This document shows, piece by piece, positions 1 to 8,850 of a stretch of DNA of 64,000 nucleotides. Numbering within the stretch: the first letter of the stretch is position 1; each line of letters begins with the position of its first letter. The stretch lies in NCBI GenBank assembly GCA_964035015.1, contig CAXIUP010000141.1, positions 62,001 to 126,000 of the forward strand, given 5' to 3'. A model generated the notes under the pieces. That model was not told the origin of the DNA and searched no databases. It saw only the letters and a program-made list of their open reading frames with translations. The DNA is from Corallium rubrum (taxonomy: Eukaryota > Cnidaria > Anthozoa > Scleralcyonacea > Coralliidae). Position numbers and translations under genes: made by a program.

Positions 1-450
1 AGGTTCATTGTTATTCCACCATACTGCAATGTCCGTCCGGTTCCCTGGGTTTAGGACTGGTAACTTTGCCATAAAAAAGTCTTGGCCGTTAACGTAGATC
101 CTGAAATTGTTAAGGTCATAGTCTATAGCGTTGTTTGATAGGTACGTGAACTTTGAAAAGTCATATTTCCCCTCAATGTCCCTCTTCCAGTGTCGTTTAC
201 CCTGAATCTTCTGTACCGTACCACCACCGAGCCATATCTTCGGAAATCTGGGCGGTGGTTTATTTATTGTTAAATACTTGGTGTAGTCCCTATTGTTCTT
301 AAACTCTCTGTCGCCAGTGTAGATGTATGTACCGTCGACAGGCCCAAAGAACACACCAGGTTCTGACTGACCGAAGACTGAATCAGTTATAAACTTGGTT
401 CTATCGGCGTATGGGTATTTGGTGAAGAACTCCCTCAGGGTCTTATCCAT
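1..450 (-). CDS. Hypothetical protein of the Polinton-like cluster, partial at window edge
   Basis: An open frame reads leftward from the ATG at 450-448 to the first base of the window without a stop, giving 150 codons. The protein begins MDKTLREFFTKYPYADRTKF and is rich in aromatic and basic residues (for example YIYTGDREFKNN, RFPKIWLGGG, AVWWNNNE). I see no recognisable domain, signal peptide or membrane segment. Its ATG is only 19 bases from the integrase ATG on the other strand, so the two genes probably share a divergent promoter. Base composition and the lack of introns match the rightward viral genes, so I place it in the same element. It could be a structural protein, but the function is unknown and its C-terminus lies outside the window. 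Confidence 0.6.
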   Translation of the reverse strand, partial: MDKTLREFFTKYPYADRTKFITDSVFGQSEPGVFFGPVDGTYIYTGDREFKNNRDYTKYLTINKPPPRFPKIWLGGGTVQKIQGKRHWKRDIEGKYDFSKFTYLSNNAIDYDLNNFRIYVNGQDFFMAKLPVLNPGNRTDIAVWWNNNEP

Positions 451-469
451 ATATCATAGGTTAGGTTAT
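451..469. promoter_or_regulatory. Divergent intergenic gap between two viral-type genes
   Basis: Only 19 bases separate the start codons of the leftward ORF and the integrase. The gap with its edges is nearly symmetrical: CCATATA on the left and TATATGG on the right, both overlapping the two ATGs, with TCATAGGTTAGGT between. Any promoter for both genes must sit here or inside the opposite coding region. The promoter role is inferred from layout only. Confidence 0.35.
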
Positions 470-1567
470 ATGGACACCGGGGTTGGGTTGGAACAGGAAC
501 TGAGAGATATTTACTACAATCCCAAAACAGGATATCAATCAGCTGAACGATTGTACCAAAAGGCGGTGGACGTCGGTCTTGATGTGAGTAGAAAGGTGGT
601 GAGGGACTGGCTGAAAACACAGGACACGTACACGAGGTATAGGCCGGTTGTGAGAAAGCATAAGTTCAGACAGACGTTCGTCAGCCACCTCGGTGAACAG
701 ATACAGATGGACCTGGTTGATATGGGGAAGTATAAGAACCAGAATAAGGGGTATTACTGGATTTTGACCGCTGTTGAGATTCTGAGCAGATATGCTTTCG
801 CCGTTCCCGTTTACAGGAAGGACACGAAAAACATGACCGAGGCTGTGAGTAAGCTGTTGGAACAGTTCAAAGACCGATTTGGCACTTACCCTGACCTGGC
901 TCAGTTCGACGACGGAAAGGAGTTTTACAACGTCGGTGTGAAAGGTCTGCTGAAGGAACATGGTGTTGAGTACTTCAGTACGTTTTCGGACAAGAAAGCA
1001 GCGATCGTCGAACGGTTTAACAGAACACTTAAGACTGCTATGTGGAAGTATTTCTACACCAAGGGGACTTATAGGTGGATTGATGTCCTGGGCGATCTCG
1101 TTGAGGGTTATAACAACACAAAACACAGTGTCGTTATGCTGAAGCCCAAGGACGTGAGTAAGTCAAACGAGAATCAGGTCTGGAATACGTTGTTCGGTCA
1201 TCACTTTGGTGATCATCCTCTGCCTAAGTTCAGGGTCGGAGACACTGTAAGGGTGTCAAAGTACAAGAGTATATTTACAAAGGGTTATGAGGCTAACTTC
1301 ACTGAGGAAATCTTCAGGATTACGAAGGTCATCCGTGGTGACCCAAACGTTTACGAGATAGAGGACGCTGAGGGCGAGCCGATTATCGGAAAGTTCTATG
1401 ATTCAGAGCTGTCGCCGGTGGATAAGAAGGATGACGTTTATAGGGTTGAGAGGGTGTTGAGGAGGAAGAGAGTTGGTGGGAGAAAGATGGTGTTGGTCAA
1501 GTGGTTGGGTTATGACAGTAAACACAACTCATGGATACCTGAGAGTGACGTACAAAACCTGAGTTAA
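470..1567 (+). CDS. Polinton/Maverick-type integrase with C-terminal chromodomain
   Basis: A 365-residue retroviral-type DDE integrase that would catalyse strand transfer of the element into chromosomal DNA. The catalytic triad is visible as D81 (QMDLVD), D147 (FDDGKEF) and E181 (VERFNRT). Residues 1-60 form a helical N-terminal part, about 70-240 the RNase H-like core, about 275-315 an SH3-like segment (FRVGDTVRVS), and about 320-364 a chromodomain (VYRVERVL, then KWLGYDSKHNSWIPES). Chromodomains on integrases are known to bias insertion towards modified chromatin. I chose the ATG at 470 over an upstream non-ATG start at 395 because the extra residues would overlap the divergent gene. The stop (1565-1567) overlaps the next ATG in TAATG. 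The frame is intact, so the protein may be functional. Confidence 0.9.
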   Translation: MDTGVGLEQELRDIYYNPKTGYQSAERLYQKAVDVGLDVSRKVVRDWLKTQDTYTRYRPVVRKHKFRQTFVSHLGEQIQMDLVDMGKYKNQNKGYYWILTAVEILSRYAFAVPVYRKDTKNMTEAVSKLLEQFKDRFGTYPDLAQFDDGKEFYNVGVKGLLKEHGVEYFSTFSDKKAAIVERFNRTLKTAMWKYFYTKGTYRWIDVLGDLVEGYNNTKHSVVMLKPKDVSKSNENQVWNTLFGHHFGDHPLPKFRVGDTVRVSKYKSIFTKGYEANFTEEIFRITKVIRGDPNVYEIEDAEGEPIIGKFYDSELSPVDKKDDVYRVERVLRRKRVGGRKMVLVKWLGYDSKHNSWIPESDVQNLS

Positions 1568-2271
1568 TGTATACCCGGGTAATGAGGCTAACATTATTCA
1601 TTGAAAACGGTGAGAAAACTGTCTACTTCGAACAACCTATCATGGTGACAGGTCCAAGACCACAAATAATGCTGAAGAAAGCTACGGTATACTGGAACTA
1701 TAACAATGTGGTGTCAGGTTTGAACGATTCGGTGTCGTTTGATGGTAAGGAGGCATCCACTCCTGAAGGTTATTTCAGCTTTGACGCGTTGGGAACGTTC
1801 GTTAAGGGTTTAGCCGGGACCCACAGTGGGGTGGTTGAGTTCGGAAAGAATGTTTACAACGGAACTTCTAAGGTGAAAACGTCGGAAAAGTTGAAACTTG
1901 GGAAGATGGGTCTTCTTCTGGGGTTTGATGAAAACGATGTGATAGATGTCGGTGGTGGTGGGTGGACAAATAGTCCAAATCAGGTGGACATCAACAGAGG
2001 GCTGAGGTATGTTAGGATCTCGTGTGACGCTGTTGAGAGTGAGAGAAGTCTGGACAATGGGAGGAGGAGTAATCTGATTGGTACCCTTCCGATAACCTCT
2101 GAACAGAGTCTGAAAGGAAGTGTACAGCGCTACACAGACATTGAGTCGAAAGCTGAGATCCGTAAGGGTGTTTATGGTAAGATGACCTTTAGGGTTCGTG
2201 GGAATAATGATCATTCAGTAGGCCGACCGGTTGGGATTGGAGCTGTTCTGCTTGAGTTGTACATAGGCTAG
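1567..2271 (+). CDS. Putative minor virion (penton- or fibre-like) protein
   Basis: A 234-residue soluble protein lying directly after the integrase, with which it shares one base. The sequence alternates short hydrophobic strands with glycines and has almost no long helices, as expected for a beta-sandwich fold. The last third runs VRISCDAVES, LIGTLPITSEQSLKGSVQ, KAEIRKGVYGKMTFRVRG and ends in VLLELYIG. That layout (a strand, an exposed loop, then a final strand pair at the C-terminus) resembles proteins found next to capsid genes in Polinton-like elements. No catalytic motif is seen. Penton, fibre or other virion component is inferred from position and composition. A structure prediction showing a single jelly roll would settle it. 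Confidence 0.45.
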   Translation: MYTRVMRLTLFIENGEKTVYFEQPIMVTGPRPQIMLKKATVYWNYNNVVSGLNDSVSFDGKEASTPEGYFSFDALGTFVKGLAGTHSGVVEFGKNVYNGTSKVKTSEKLKLGKMGLLLGFDENDVIDVGGGGWTNSPNQVDINRGLRYVRISCDAVESERSLDNGRRSNLIGTLPITSEQSLKGSVQRYTDIESKAEIRKGVYGKMTFRVRGNNDHSVGRPVGIGAVLLELYIG

Positions 2272-2277
2272 TATATA

Positions 2278-3516
2278 ATGGCTGAAGGGGGAGTTGATAT
2301 TGAAATGGATGATCTCGGTAAGGAAGAGGAAGAAGAAGAGGAAGAAGAAAATGCTGACGAAACAAGCTTCACCGATGAAGATCAGGGAACGGGAACAGTA
2401 GGTCAGACGTCTGGTAGGGGTGACATAACCCACGTAGCAGATGGAGATATTCCTAATGTTGGACGTGATGCTGGAGTGATGAGGAGGTCTAACACAGCTG
2501 GTGTTAAGCGAGGCTTCCTTGAGGCGTTCAGTATGGATGTAAAAGTGAAGGATGGTGAAGAATCCAGGGATCTGATAAAACGGACTAAGTTTAATTTTGA
2601 TAAAAAAGACTCTGTTAGTGGGGTGTCGTATGATAAAAGAAAAATTTACATACGTAAGAGAGGCGGTGGGATTAAGATTAACAAAAATGAGATCGACAGA
2701 AATAAGAAAAGCGAAAAAGCCCTCTTGAATTTCTGGGACCATATAAGGAAAGTTAAAGCTGAACATTCCAAAACATTTGCAGGAGCTGTCGAGAAGGTTA
2801 GCGGTGACCCAGCAACTTCTGAAGAAGTTGTGGCTGACATAGCCTCACAAGTCATCTCAGAGAGTGAAAGTGTGATTGAGGGAAGTGTGGAGGACCTACA
2901 AGAACTGGCGGAAGGAGTGTTCCTATATGAGTGGGAAGTAAGAGAATTTATGGGAATGCTCGAACCACTGGGTACAAGTGTAGATAAAATTAGGCTCCTT
3001 GAGACAGAGGTCGTCTACTACAGAGAAAAAGCAATTGATGAAGAGGATCCCCGTAGGAAGCAGCTGTTTGAAAAATTCAGTGAGGTGGCAGAAATGAAGG
3101 CGGACACAATAAGAATCAAAATCGGTGACGCCCCCCAACACATTGATGTTTTGTCTATCTTAGAAAATGAAGTGGAAAACAATGACCTAAATAGGTTGGA
3201 GCGTTTTAAGAGGTGGGCTAAGAAAAATATGGTTGGTTTGTCTGCCATAGCCATTACCATAGCTGGGATCATAACCACAATAGTTGTGGCGGCTAGGAAA
3301 GCTGTCTCGGGAGGAGCGAAAGCAGCCGGTGGTTTCGCTAAGGCACTCGCTAATCTGGGTAAGAGTTTGGGACCTCTGTTAGCACCACTGTTCAGTTTGG
3401 TAGCACAGGTTCTGACTTGGGGAGCGAAAGGGATAGCGTGGTTAGCCAACAATCTGTGGGTTTTAGCCATAGCTATGACGTGGTTATTGTATGACTACTG
3501 GAAAAACAGAAAATAA
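2278..3516 (+). CDS. Acidic protein with hydrophobic C-terminus, putative virion or membrane protein
   Basis: A 412-residue protein of unknown family. The N-terminus has an acidic run (KEEEEEEEEENADE, about residues 15-28) and a low-complexity stretch, followed by a basic segment (KRKIYIRKRGGG, near residue 120). The middle is predicted to be mostly helical. The last 93 residues are hydrophobic: one membrane-length segment near 3225-3295 (SAIAITIAGIITTIVVA), a Gly/Ala-rich amphipathic stretch (GGAKAAGGFAKALANLGK), and a final segment near 3436-3500 (NNLWVLAIAMTWLLYDYW) with a basic tail. Proteins with a hydrophobic C-terminal domain commonly sit before the capsid gene in Polinton-like elements. 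A membrane-interacting or internal virion role is inference. The start is preceded by AGTATA. Confidence 0.5.
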   Translation: MAEGGVDIEMDDLGKEEEEEEEEENADETSFTDEDQGTGTVGQTSGRGDITHVADGDIPNVGRDAGVMRRSNTAGVKRGFLEAFSMDVKVKDGEESRDLIKRTKFNFDKKDSVSGVSYDKRKIYIRKRGGGIKINKNEIDRNKKSEKALLNFWDHIRKVKAEHSKTFAGAVEKVSGDPATSEEVVADIASQVISESESVIEGSVEDLQELAEGVFLYEWEVREFMGMLEPLGTSVDKIRLLETEVVYYREKAIDEEDPRRKQLFEKFSEVAEMKADTIRIKIGDAPQHIDVLSILENEVENNDLNRLERFKRWAKKNMVGLSAIAITIAGIITTIVVAARKAVSGGAKAAGGFAKALANLGKSLGPLLAPLFSLVAQVLTWGAKGIAWLANNLWVLAIAMTWLLYDYWKNRK

Positions 3517-3533
3517 AACCTGTTATGTAGTAT

Positions 3534-4775
3534 ATGACCAACAGAAGTCAAACAGAGCTGTTACCTGGATTTAGACGGGCGAGAATGTCGGAGATTAAGG
3601 GACTCCGGACAAGACACACGATCACCATGAACCCCAACAAAGTCAACCCTGGTGAGGACCTCTACATCGACATACCAAAGCTAAAACCTGATAGCTGTTT
3701 GGTCCCGGGTAGCTTTCACTTACTGTTCGACTTTAAGAACATGAACACCAAGTCGTGGTTCCTAAACAATCTCTCCAGGCTTCTGGTTGAAAGGCTGGTT
3801 GTTAAGCTAGCCGGCGAGACTGTTTACGACAACACAGGTGAAAGTGTTCTTGGTGTATACAGGGATCTCTGGTTACCAAAGAGTGTGATGGATCAGATGG
3901 TTGGGTATGGGATTGGTCCAGAGAACCTGAGAAAGTTGATGTCTAAGGACGACAGTGGGGCTTCCTCTGGGGACGCTGAGAAGATAGCTGACGCTCTAAT
4001 GCTCACAATCCACGGAGTGAGGATGAAGGTGAGATTGGATAAGATCCTCGGGGACCATGGACTCTATGCTCCCTTTGAAATGTACAACAACTTCCGCTAT
4101 GTCATTAGCCTACCGAAAGCGAGTGACATCATGGTGGCCCAGTCAAGTGAGACCGTTGATGGGTACACACTGGAAAACCTTGAACTGGAGTATGAGACGA
4201 TTGATAACACCGACATCGCCAGTGAAATAACGTCACTATACACAGCTGGTCGATCGCTGTCCTACGAACATGTAACGCTGATGAAGTCAACTGAATGATT
4301 GGCTGGATCAACCCTGATCAACGAACACATTAACCTTCCGCGAAAGTCTATGAAAGGGATCGTTATGATGTTCACAAATAAGATCCGAACTGATAGTGAG
4401 AAATACGTCTATCCAAACATTGAAAGTGTTAAGCTAACAATTGAGGGTGTACCCAACGCTGTCTTCAGTCAGGGGATCCCAAAGAGTCGGTTCTACGGTG
4501 AGGCTAAAAGACTGTTTGGTGGAAAGGAAAACACAGATCAGTTTATGACAATCCAGAAGTTCTATAAGAATGGTTTCGCTCTGGCGATTGACTTGAGAAG
4601 CATTGAGGATCGCGATAGTGTCGAAACTGGGAAAAGAATTGTTAACACACAGTCTGGAGTCCTGATTGAGATTACTAAGAAGGTGACTGTGGCTAACGTA
4701 GTCTGTCGAATCTTTGTGCTGAGTGATGGTTTGGTAAATATGGTAAATAAAAATCTAAAATCAATCCAGTATTAA
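3534..4775 (+). pseudogene. Putative major capsid protein gene, interrupted by one in-frame TGA
   Basis: A single reading frame runs through the region but is cut by TGA at 4296-4298 after 254 codons. It then continues in the same frame for 158 more residues to TAA at 4773-4775, with no frameshift. The full span of about 413 codons, its place directly before the packaging ATPase, and the strand-rich sequence (GEDLYIDIPKLKPDS, LVERLVVKLAGETVYDNTG, LDKILGDHGLYAPFEMYNNF) suggest the capsid protein of a Polinton-like virus. Such capsid proteins have two jelly rolls. The second piece starts at LAGSTLINEH with no ATG near the break, so it is unlikely to be a separate gene. Either this copy is dead, or the TGA is read through or is a sequencing error. 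The capsid identity is inference. Confidence 0.55.
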
Positions 4776-5384
4776 ATGGACCACCCATTCAATATGCTGA
4801 TCGTTGGTATGACGGCCTGTGGAAAAACCTGGTATCTCCTGAAGATGTTAGAAGATGAATACTTCAGGTTCTTCGACTACATCGTTCTGCTCTGTCCAAC
4901 GTTCAGCTGGAACAAAACCTACACCACCTGGAAATACACCTCCGACCCGGACTTCATCGCTGTGGACTGTAGTCAGGACGACGTTGAGATTGTACTAGAA
5001 TATATTGTTCGGATATTCAAAGGATCCAAAACACTGATAGTCCTCGACGACTGTGCCAGTGGGCAACCCGTAAAGAACAGAACAAGTGAGTTGGTTAAAT
5101 TAGCCTTCAGCGCCCGACACTACAATCTCTCAACTATTGTAATCACACAACAACTAACAGCTATCACAAAACCCTACAGGGAGAATATCAGTAAGTTGGT
5201 AACGTTCTACAACCCCAACAAAACCGATATGAAGGTCATCACTGATGACTACCTTGGTGGTTTAGACCGTGAAAACGTCATAGGGATAACTGAAAAGCTA
5301 AAAGAAAACAAATACGCTAGGCTTGAGATTATGTTAAGGCATCCATACGCGTATAAGGTAGTCATCCCAAAATCTGGTCCGTAG
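4776..5384 (+). CDS. Genome-packaging ATPase (A32/FtsK-HerA-like)
   Basis: A 202-residue P-loop ATPase. Walker A is GMTACGKT at residues 11-18, very close to the N-terminus. Walker B is TLIVLDD at residues 86-92. The segment ARHYNLSTIVITQQ at 113-126 matches the conserved sensor region of viral A32-type packaging ATPases. The size and compact fold suit the ATPases that pump DNA into capsids in Polinton-like viruses and adenovirus-like relatives. Its ATG follows the capsid stop codon directly, with no gap, so the two genes form a tight morphogenesis pair. The frame is intact. This is the best-supported virion gene in the cluster. Confidence 0.85.
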   Translation: MDHPFNMLIVGMTACGKTWYLLKMLEDEYFRFFDYIVLLCPTFSWNKTYTTWKYTSDPDFIAVDCSQDDVEIVLEYIVRIFKGSKTLIVLDDCASGQPVKNRTSELVKLAFSARHYNLSTIVITQQLTAITKPYRENISKLVTFYNPNKTDMKVITDDYLGGLDRENVIGITEKLKENKYARLEIMLRHPYAYKVVIPKSGP

Positions 5385-5388
5385 TAAG

Positions 5389-5976
5389 ATGGCCGAAAAG
5401 AAAAGTAAAACGGCGAGAGTTGGGAAAAAAATCAAGGCACCCGCTGTGGAACCAGCTGAGGCATCTGTTGGGGAGCTAGAAACGGAAATACCTACCGACA
5501 TCCCCAACCTCGTCGATGAGCTCGTCAATGATCTGAAAAAGACTGAGGAAACCAGCCCAACACCTCCACCAACTGATGATGCCAACAAGAAGAGAAGTGA
5601 GCTAATAAAACTGTCAGAGGATGGTGAAATAACTCAATCAGTTGGCTACATCAAAAAAGCGTCGGTAAAGGTTGTGGATAAGCTATACGCTGAATATGAG
5701 GCCAGAAGGATGGAAAGGGCTAATGAATTCCTGACTGATATGTTAATCAGTAGATTCTCCAATGTTCTCGGTGGTCTGGACGCCGTAGAAAGCTCTGAGG
5801 AGCTAGACAACGAATTACAAAAAGACAAACTGTTAAAGAGTGATGTTGGTAAAGTTGTAGCCATGATCACACCGTACATACCATGCCTCGGACTGTTATC
5901 TGGTGGTATAACTGTGGGGAAACATGTGTACCAACACAAAACAAAAGTATCCGAACAGAAATCGGGGAGTAAGTGA
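5389..5976 (+). CDS. Hypothetical protein, last gene of the Polinton-like cluster
   Basis: A 195-residue protein starting four bases after the ATPase stop. The N-terminus is lysine-rich (MAEKKSKTARVGKKIKAP), which could bind nucleic acid. A proline- and acid-rich linker follows, then a helical region rich in charge (about residues 70-150), and near the C-terminus a hydrophobic stretch (VVAMITPYIPCLGLLSGGIT) that could contact a membrane. The tail is again basic. I recognise no family. Codon use and spacing match its neighbours, so it is likely a virion or core protein of the same element. Confidence 0.55.
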   Translation: MAEKKSKTARVGKKIKAPAVEPAEASVGELETEIPTDIPNLVDELVNDLKKTEETSPTPPPTDDANKKRSELIKLSEDGEITQSVGYIKKASVKVVDKLYAEYEARRMERANEFLTDMLISRFSNVLGGLDAVESSEELDNELQKDKLLKSDVGKVVAMITPYIPCLGLLSGGITVGKHVYQHKTKVSEQKSGSK

Positions 5977-6071
5977 AACTGTGAAATGTGTGTTAAAACC
6001 ACAACCCTGATCGCTTTGAGGTGTTTCATATCAAATCCAACAAAAGTGTCCGGAAGGGGTGGGCCGTTTTC

Positions 6072-6220
6072 TCACTTTTTAAAGTATAAGCAGACGAAAA
6101 TGGGTTTTGGGAGGCGCGAAAATTATTTTCCCCTTTCAAACATCCTTTCTTGATGAATTCCGAATATTTTTTTTTTGGTTTTGGTCCTTTTTCGTCCCTT
6201 CTGCTTATACTTAAAAAATT
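6072..6220. repeat. Inverted repeat AGTATAAGCAG, possible right end of the Polinton-like element
   Basis: AGTATAAGCAG at 6083-6093 is repeated inverted as CTGCTTATACT at 6201-6211. The match extends imperfectly into flanking T/A runs and into GACGAAAA-like bases inside the arms. It lies 107 bases beyond the last viral stop codon, and host-type repeats begin at 6335. Polintons have terminal inverted repeats starting with AG, so the right-hand arm could be the element's terminus. A simple hairpin near the end is the alternative. The left end is outside the window, so this cannot be verified here. The remaining bases of 5977-6334 hold nothing else I can name. Confidence 0.4.
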
Positions 6221-6654
6221 TTTAAAAAAAGCTTACCGTTTCAAACAACCCTCCTTGCTAAATCTGATCATTTGGGGGCTGTCTTTGTTGGGAAAAAAAA
6301 AAGTGCGCCCATACCCTCATGTTCTATACTACTGATGTACTAGACATTGCTGGAATGATGATAAAAGTTTTTGATAGCAAATTAATCGGGTCGTACGTTG
6401 CGTGGATGATTTCATATTCAGACGAAGCAATTTATATTAATATGGCCAACATGTCTGATAAGATTTACAAGCTTGACCCCAAAGTGTAATTCCATAATTA
6501 GGAAAGGATGCTTGGGAACTTAGTGTCTAAGACGAGCAATAATTCTGACAATTCTACTTAATTTGAGCAAGACATTGATCAGTGAGACATAATCGATGTG
6601 ATATTTCCATGATAAGTCTGAATCAATCAATTCCTTGAGTTTTTATTTTTATTT

Positions 6655-6925
6655 ATTTACAGATTTGGCATACAAAATATATGCCTGATACTTAGCAAAA
6701 GGACACGAAGTGATTTTGGAACATAATCTAATGTTTTCTGACAGGAATGGATTTACTGGTATTTACAGTTAGCTTGTTCACTTCTAGCCAATGACATACA
6801 TTATTCAGTTCTTCACTCACGTTTTTTTCCAGTGCATGAAGACTTCTATGGGAGTAGAGAATACTAAGTATCATCCGCAAATAAAATCCCTGATTATCCC
6901 AGAGCCTCTGTTTGCGTGCGGTGAT
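6655..6925 (-). pseudogene. LINE reverse-transcriptase fragment (copy A)
   Basis: This is the copy-A counterpart of the reverse-transcriptase fragment at 16707-16940. It shares the same landmark words (for example the region encoding SHRSLHALEKN near 6820-6860), but several small indels have closed the frame. It is a dead piece of a non-LTR retrotransposon palm region on the minus strand. Confidence 0.5.
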
Positions 6926-7353
6926 CGCTCTGCGAATTGATAGTCACTTCGTTTTTAATACACCTTGGATTCACCCTTCTCAAATTCATGAATAATTCAT
7001 GAGCTAATTAACCAATAATAAAGGCCCATTTGATCACGAGATACACCCTCCGCTACAAAAGACTACAATAGATTTTTCCTGCATGCGTAATTAAGATATT
7101 TGATGAAAGTCACTTGTGATCTTCCTCAAATATCTTAATTACGCATTCAAGCTAACAGACATATCAGAATGAGAAGAGAAGACAAACAGCATGGCACATC
7201 GCCAGCTAAATTTCGTGACATTTCGCTTTGGTTATAGTAATTTTCTTTCAAAGAACAACGGTTGAACGACAAAACGAATCGGTACTAAAAACAGTCAAGC
7301 GAAGATAGACTTGTGAGCTAATAAACTCTGGTAACCTTCTCAGCTATAGACAG

Positions 7354-7608
7354 TCACGGTGTGTTGGTAACGATAAAATTAAGGTATTTGTCGCTCCTTT
7401 TCTGGTCGAAAACTTCGAATTCCTTGACTGAATGCTTCTCAAACTTCTTTGAGTTTTCAAATATAGCCAAAACATCCTCAACCATTTGAAAGACGACAAA
7501 GTCAAGTATATACGCGGCTTCACCACATGCATCTTCTTGACAGACAACTTGGTATGAATAATTTTGTACACCTTGGTTATCACCATCCCACGAGAGTTTA
7601 TTGAACAT
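7354..7608 (-). pseudogene. Conserved short frame of unknown origin (copy A)
   Basis: An 84-residue frame whose second half (YILDFVVFQMVEDVLAIFEN, then a lysine-rich KKFEKHSVKEFEV part and the end NFIVTNTP) is almost the same in copy B at 17215-17380. I do not recognise a domain. Conservation between the copies could simply reflect a recent duplication, so coding function is not shown. The adjacent bases are inverted and CTCG-rich (CACTCGCGCTTCGCGCTCGTG), which suggests the end of an unclassified transposon. Confidence 0.25.
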
Positions 7609-7840
7609 TCATTAAAATCGTATTCATATGAGAAGTCATATGAACAACTCGAGCTCGTCTTCCACCGGCATATCCAAACACTCGAAAACAATTAACAAGA
7701 ACACTCGCGCTTCGCGCTCGTGTTTTCATACATTGTTTTCTCGTGTTTGGATATCCCGGTGAAACACTCGCTTCCTTTGTTCATATGTTACTTGCAAGAT
7801 TCTTAGCTGTTTATCAAGCTAAAATACTCAGAAAATATTA

Positions 7841-7890
7841 CTGAGCCTCAGACAGATAGACGCTCTAACCATTGAGCTACTTAGGCTCAG
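7841..7890 (-). repeat. tRNA-derived fragment (copy A)
   Basis: On the minus strand this reads CTGAGCCTAAGTAGCTCAAT then GGTTAGAGCGTC, an RNA polymerase III A-box like the 5' half of a tRNA, followed by AGGCTCAG, which pairs with the start. No B-box follows. It is a truncated SINE head or hairpin repeat, present also at 18138-18188. Confidence 0.5.
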
Positions 7891-8095
7891 ATGAAGACTA
7901 CTGTCCATAGCATAGATCAAATTTCGTCGTCATTCATGTCGCGTGTTATGAACACGCATTTGGGCCATTTACCCCATTCTCAACACACACAACCTTGCAG
8001 TTCTTGTTTTGCAAGTTTAATTTTAAACAACGTTCACTAATAATAAATAATGTGCGTGATCACTCACTCGTAACATGATCCCCTAAGCGGTTTAA

Positions 8096-8550
8096 GTGTT
8101 TGTCTCCACGGTTCTCACCACGGTTCTCACTACCAAAACTTCAAATAACTTGCAAATTAGTGGTTCTCCTGAGATTTTTTTCCTAATAAGTTATAAAGTA
8201 AAGGGATTCTTATATGAAACCATCTTTATTGGAGGAATATACGGTTTAAAATCATGTTTTAGAGACGATTCTTCTATTATGACTAAAAATAACTCTGATT
8301 ACTATGACTTCTTTATAGACAGGAAGTGAGAACCGTCGCTGGCTAACCCTTATTTTTTGTTTCTACTGCGTGATAAACTAATTTTAGATTGCGAATACGA
8401 CTTTATTAGTGTAGGTTAAGGGTTTGAGCAATTGCAATGTGAAAATCGTGTGTGGAAAACAGTAAAATAGGGGCAAAAGGGGAGATATTGAGAGTGCAAA
8501 CCGTGGTGAGAACCGTGGTGAGAACCGTGGTGAGAACCGTAGTGGAAACT
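8096..8550. mobile_element. Foldback MITE with repeated ACGGTTCTCACC termini
   Basis: The left end has two or more units of CCACGGTTCTCA and the right end has four units of the reverse complement (GGTGAGAACCGT). This makes inverted termini of about 40-50 bases around an AT-rich centre of about 350 bases. No coding capacity is seen. The tandem units inside the terminal repeats suggest terminal amplification of a short motif. It lies in the 1.57-kb segment absent from copy B. Confidence 0.6.
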
Positions 8551-8588
8551 GTCTCAGAATAATGTTTCTTAATTTAGACCTATTTCAG

Positions 8589-8850
8589 TTAATATTTTGT
8601 TCTAAAACCTTTGCCTGTTATTACAGCATCAATTCGACGTGGCATGCTTAATATAAGATTGTTAATAAAATCTATAGAACTTTCTAGTATTGTTTTGCGA
8701 ACTCTTGCTTTGAACTCACACCAAAAGACGCCCCACCGCTGGTTTTGAAATTCCTGCTTTTTCCGATATTTCACGGTAGGAATGCTCCTTTTTCATCCCG
8801 AGGAGAAGGACCAAAGCGCGAGTTGTATCCAATATTTTGCGGTAAACCAT
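8589..8850 (-). pseudogene. Tc1/mariner transposase, internally deleted
   Basis: From an ATG at 8850 the frame reads MVYRKILDTTRALVLLLGMK and then SYREISEKAGISKPAVGRLL, a typical N-terminal helix-turn-helix of Tc1-family transposases. It then jumps, with a frame change near 8715-8775, to a typical Tc1 C-terminus (INNLILSMPRRIDAVI, ending GFRTKY). The whole DDE catalytic core is missing, so this is a deletion derivative that cannot transpose by itself. I could not define its terminal repeats. Flanking bases 8850-9115 appear to be 5' sequence of the same element. Confidence 0.7.

Noticed and set aside
539..1126. 195-codon frame antisense to the integrase
   Set aside because: Fully overlaps the well-supported integrase and has no domain of its own.
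4299..4775. A separate gene after the capsid frame
   Set aside because: It begins immediately after the TGA in the same frame with no ATG near; it is better explained as the second part of one interrupted gene.
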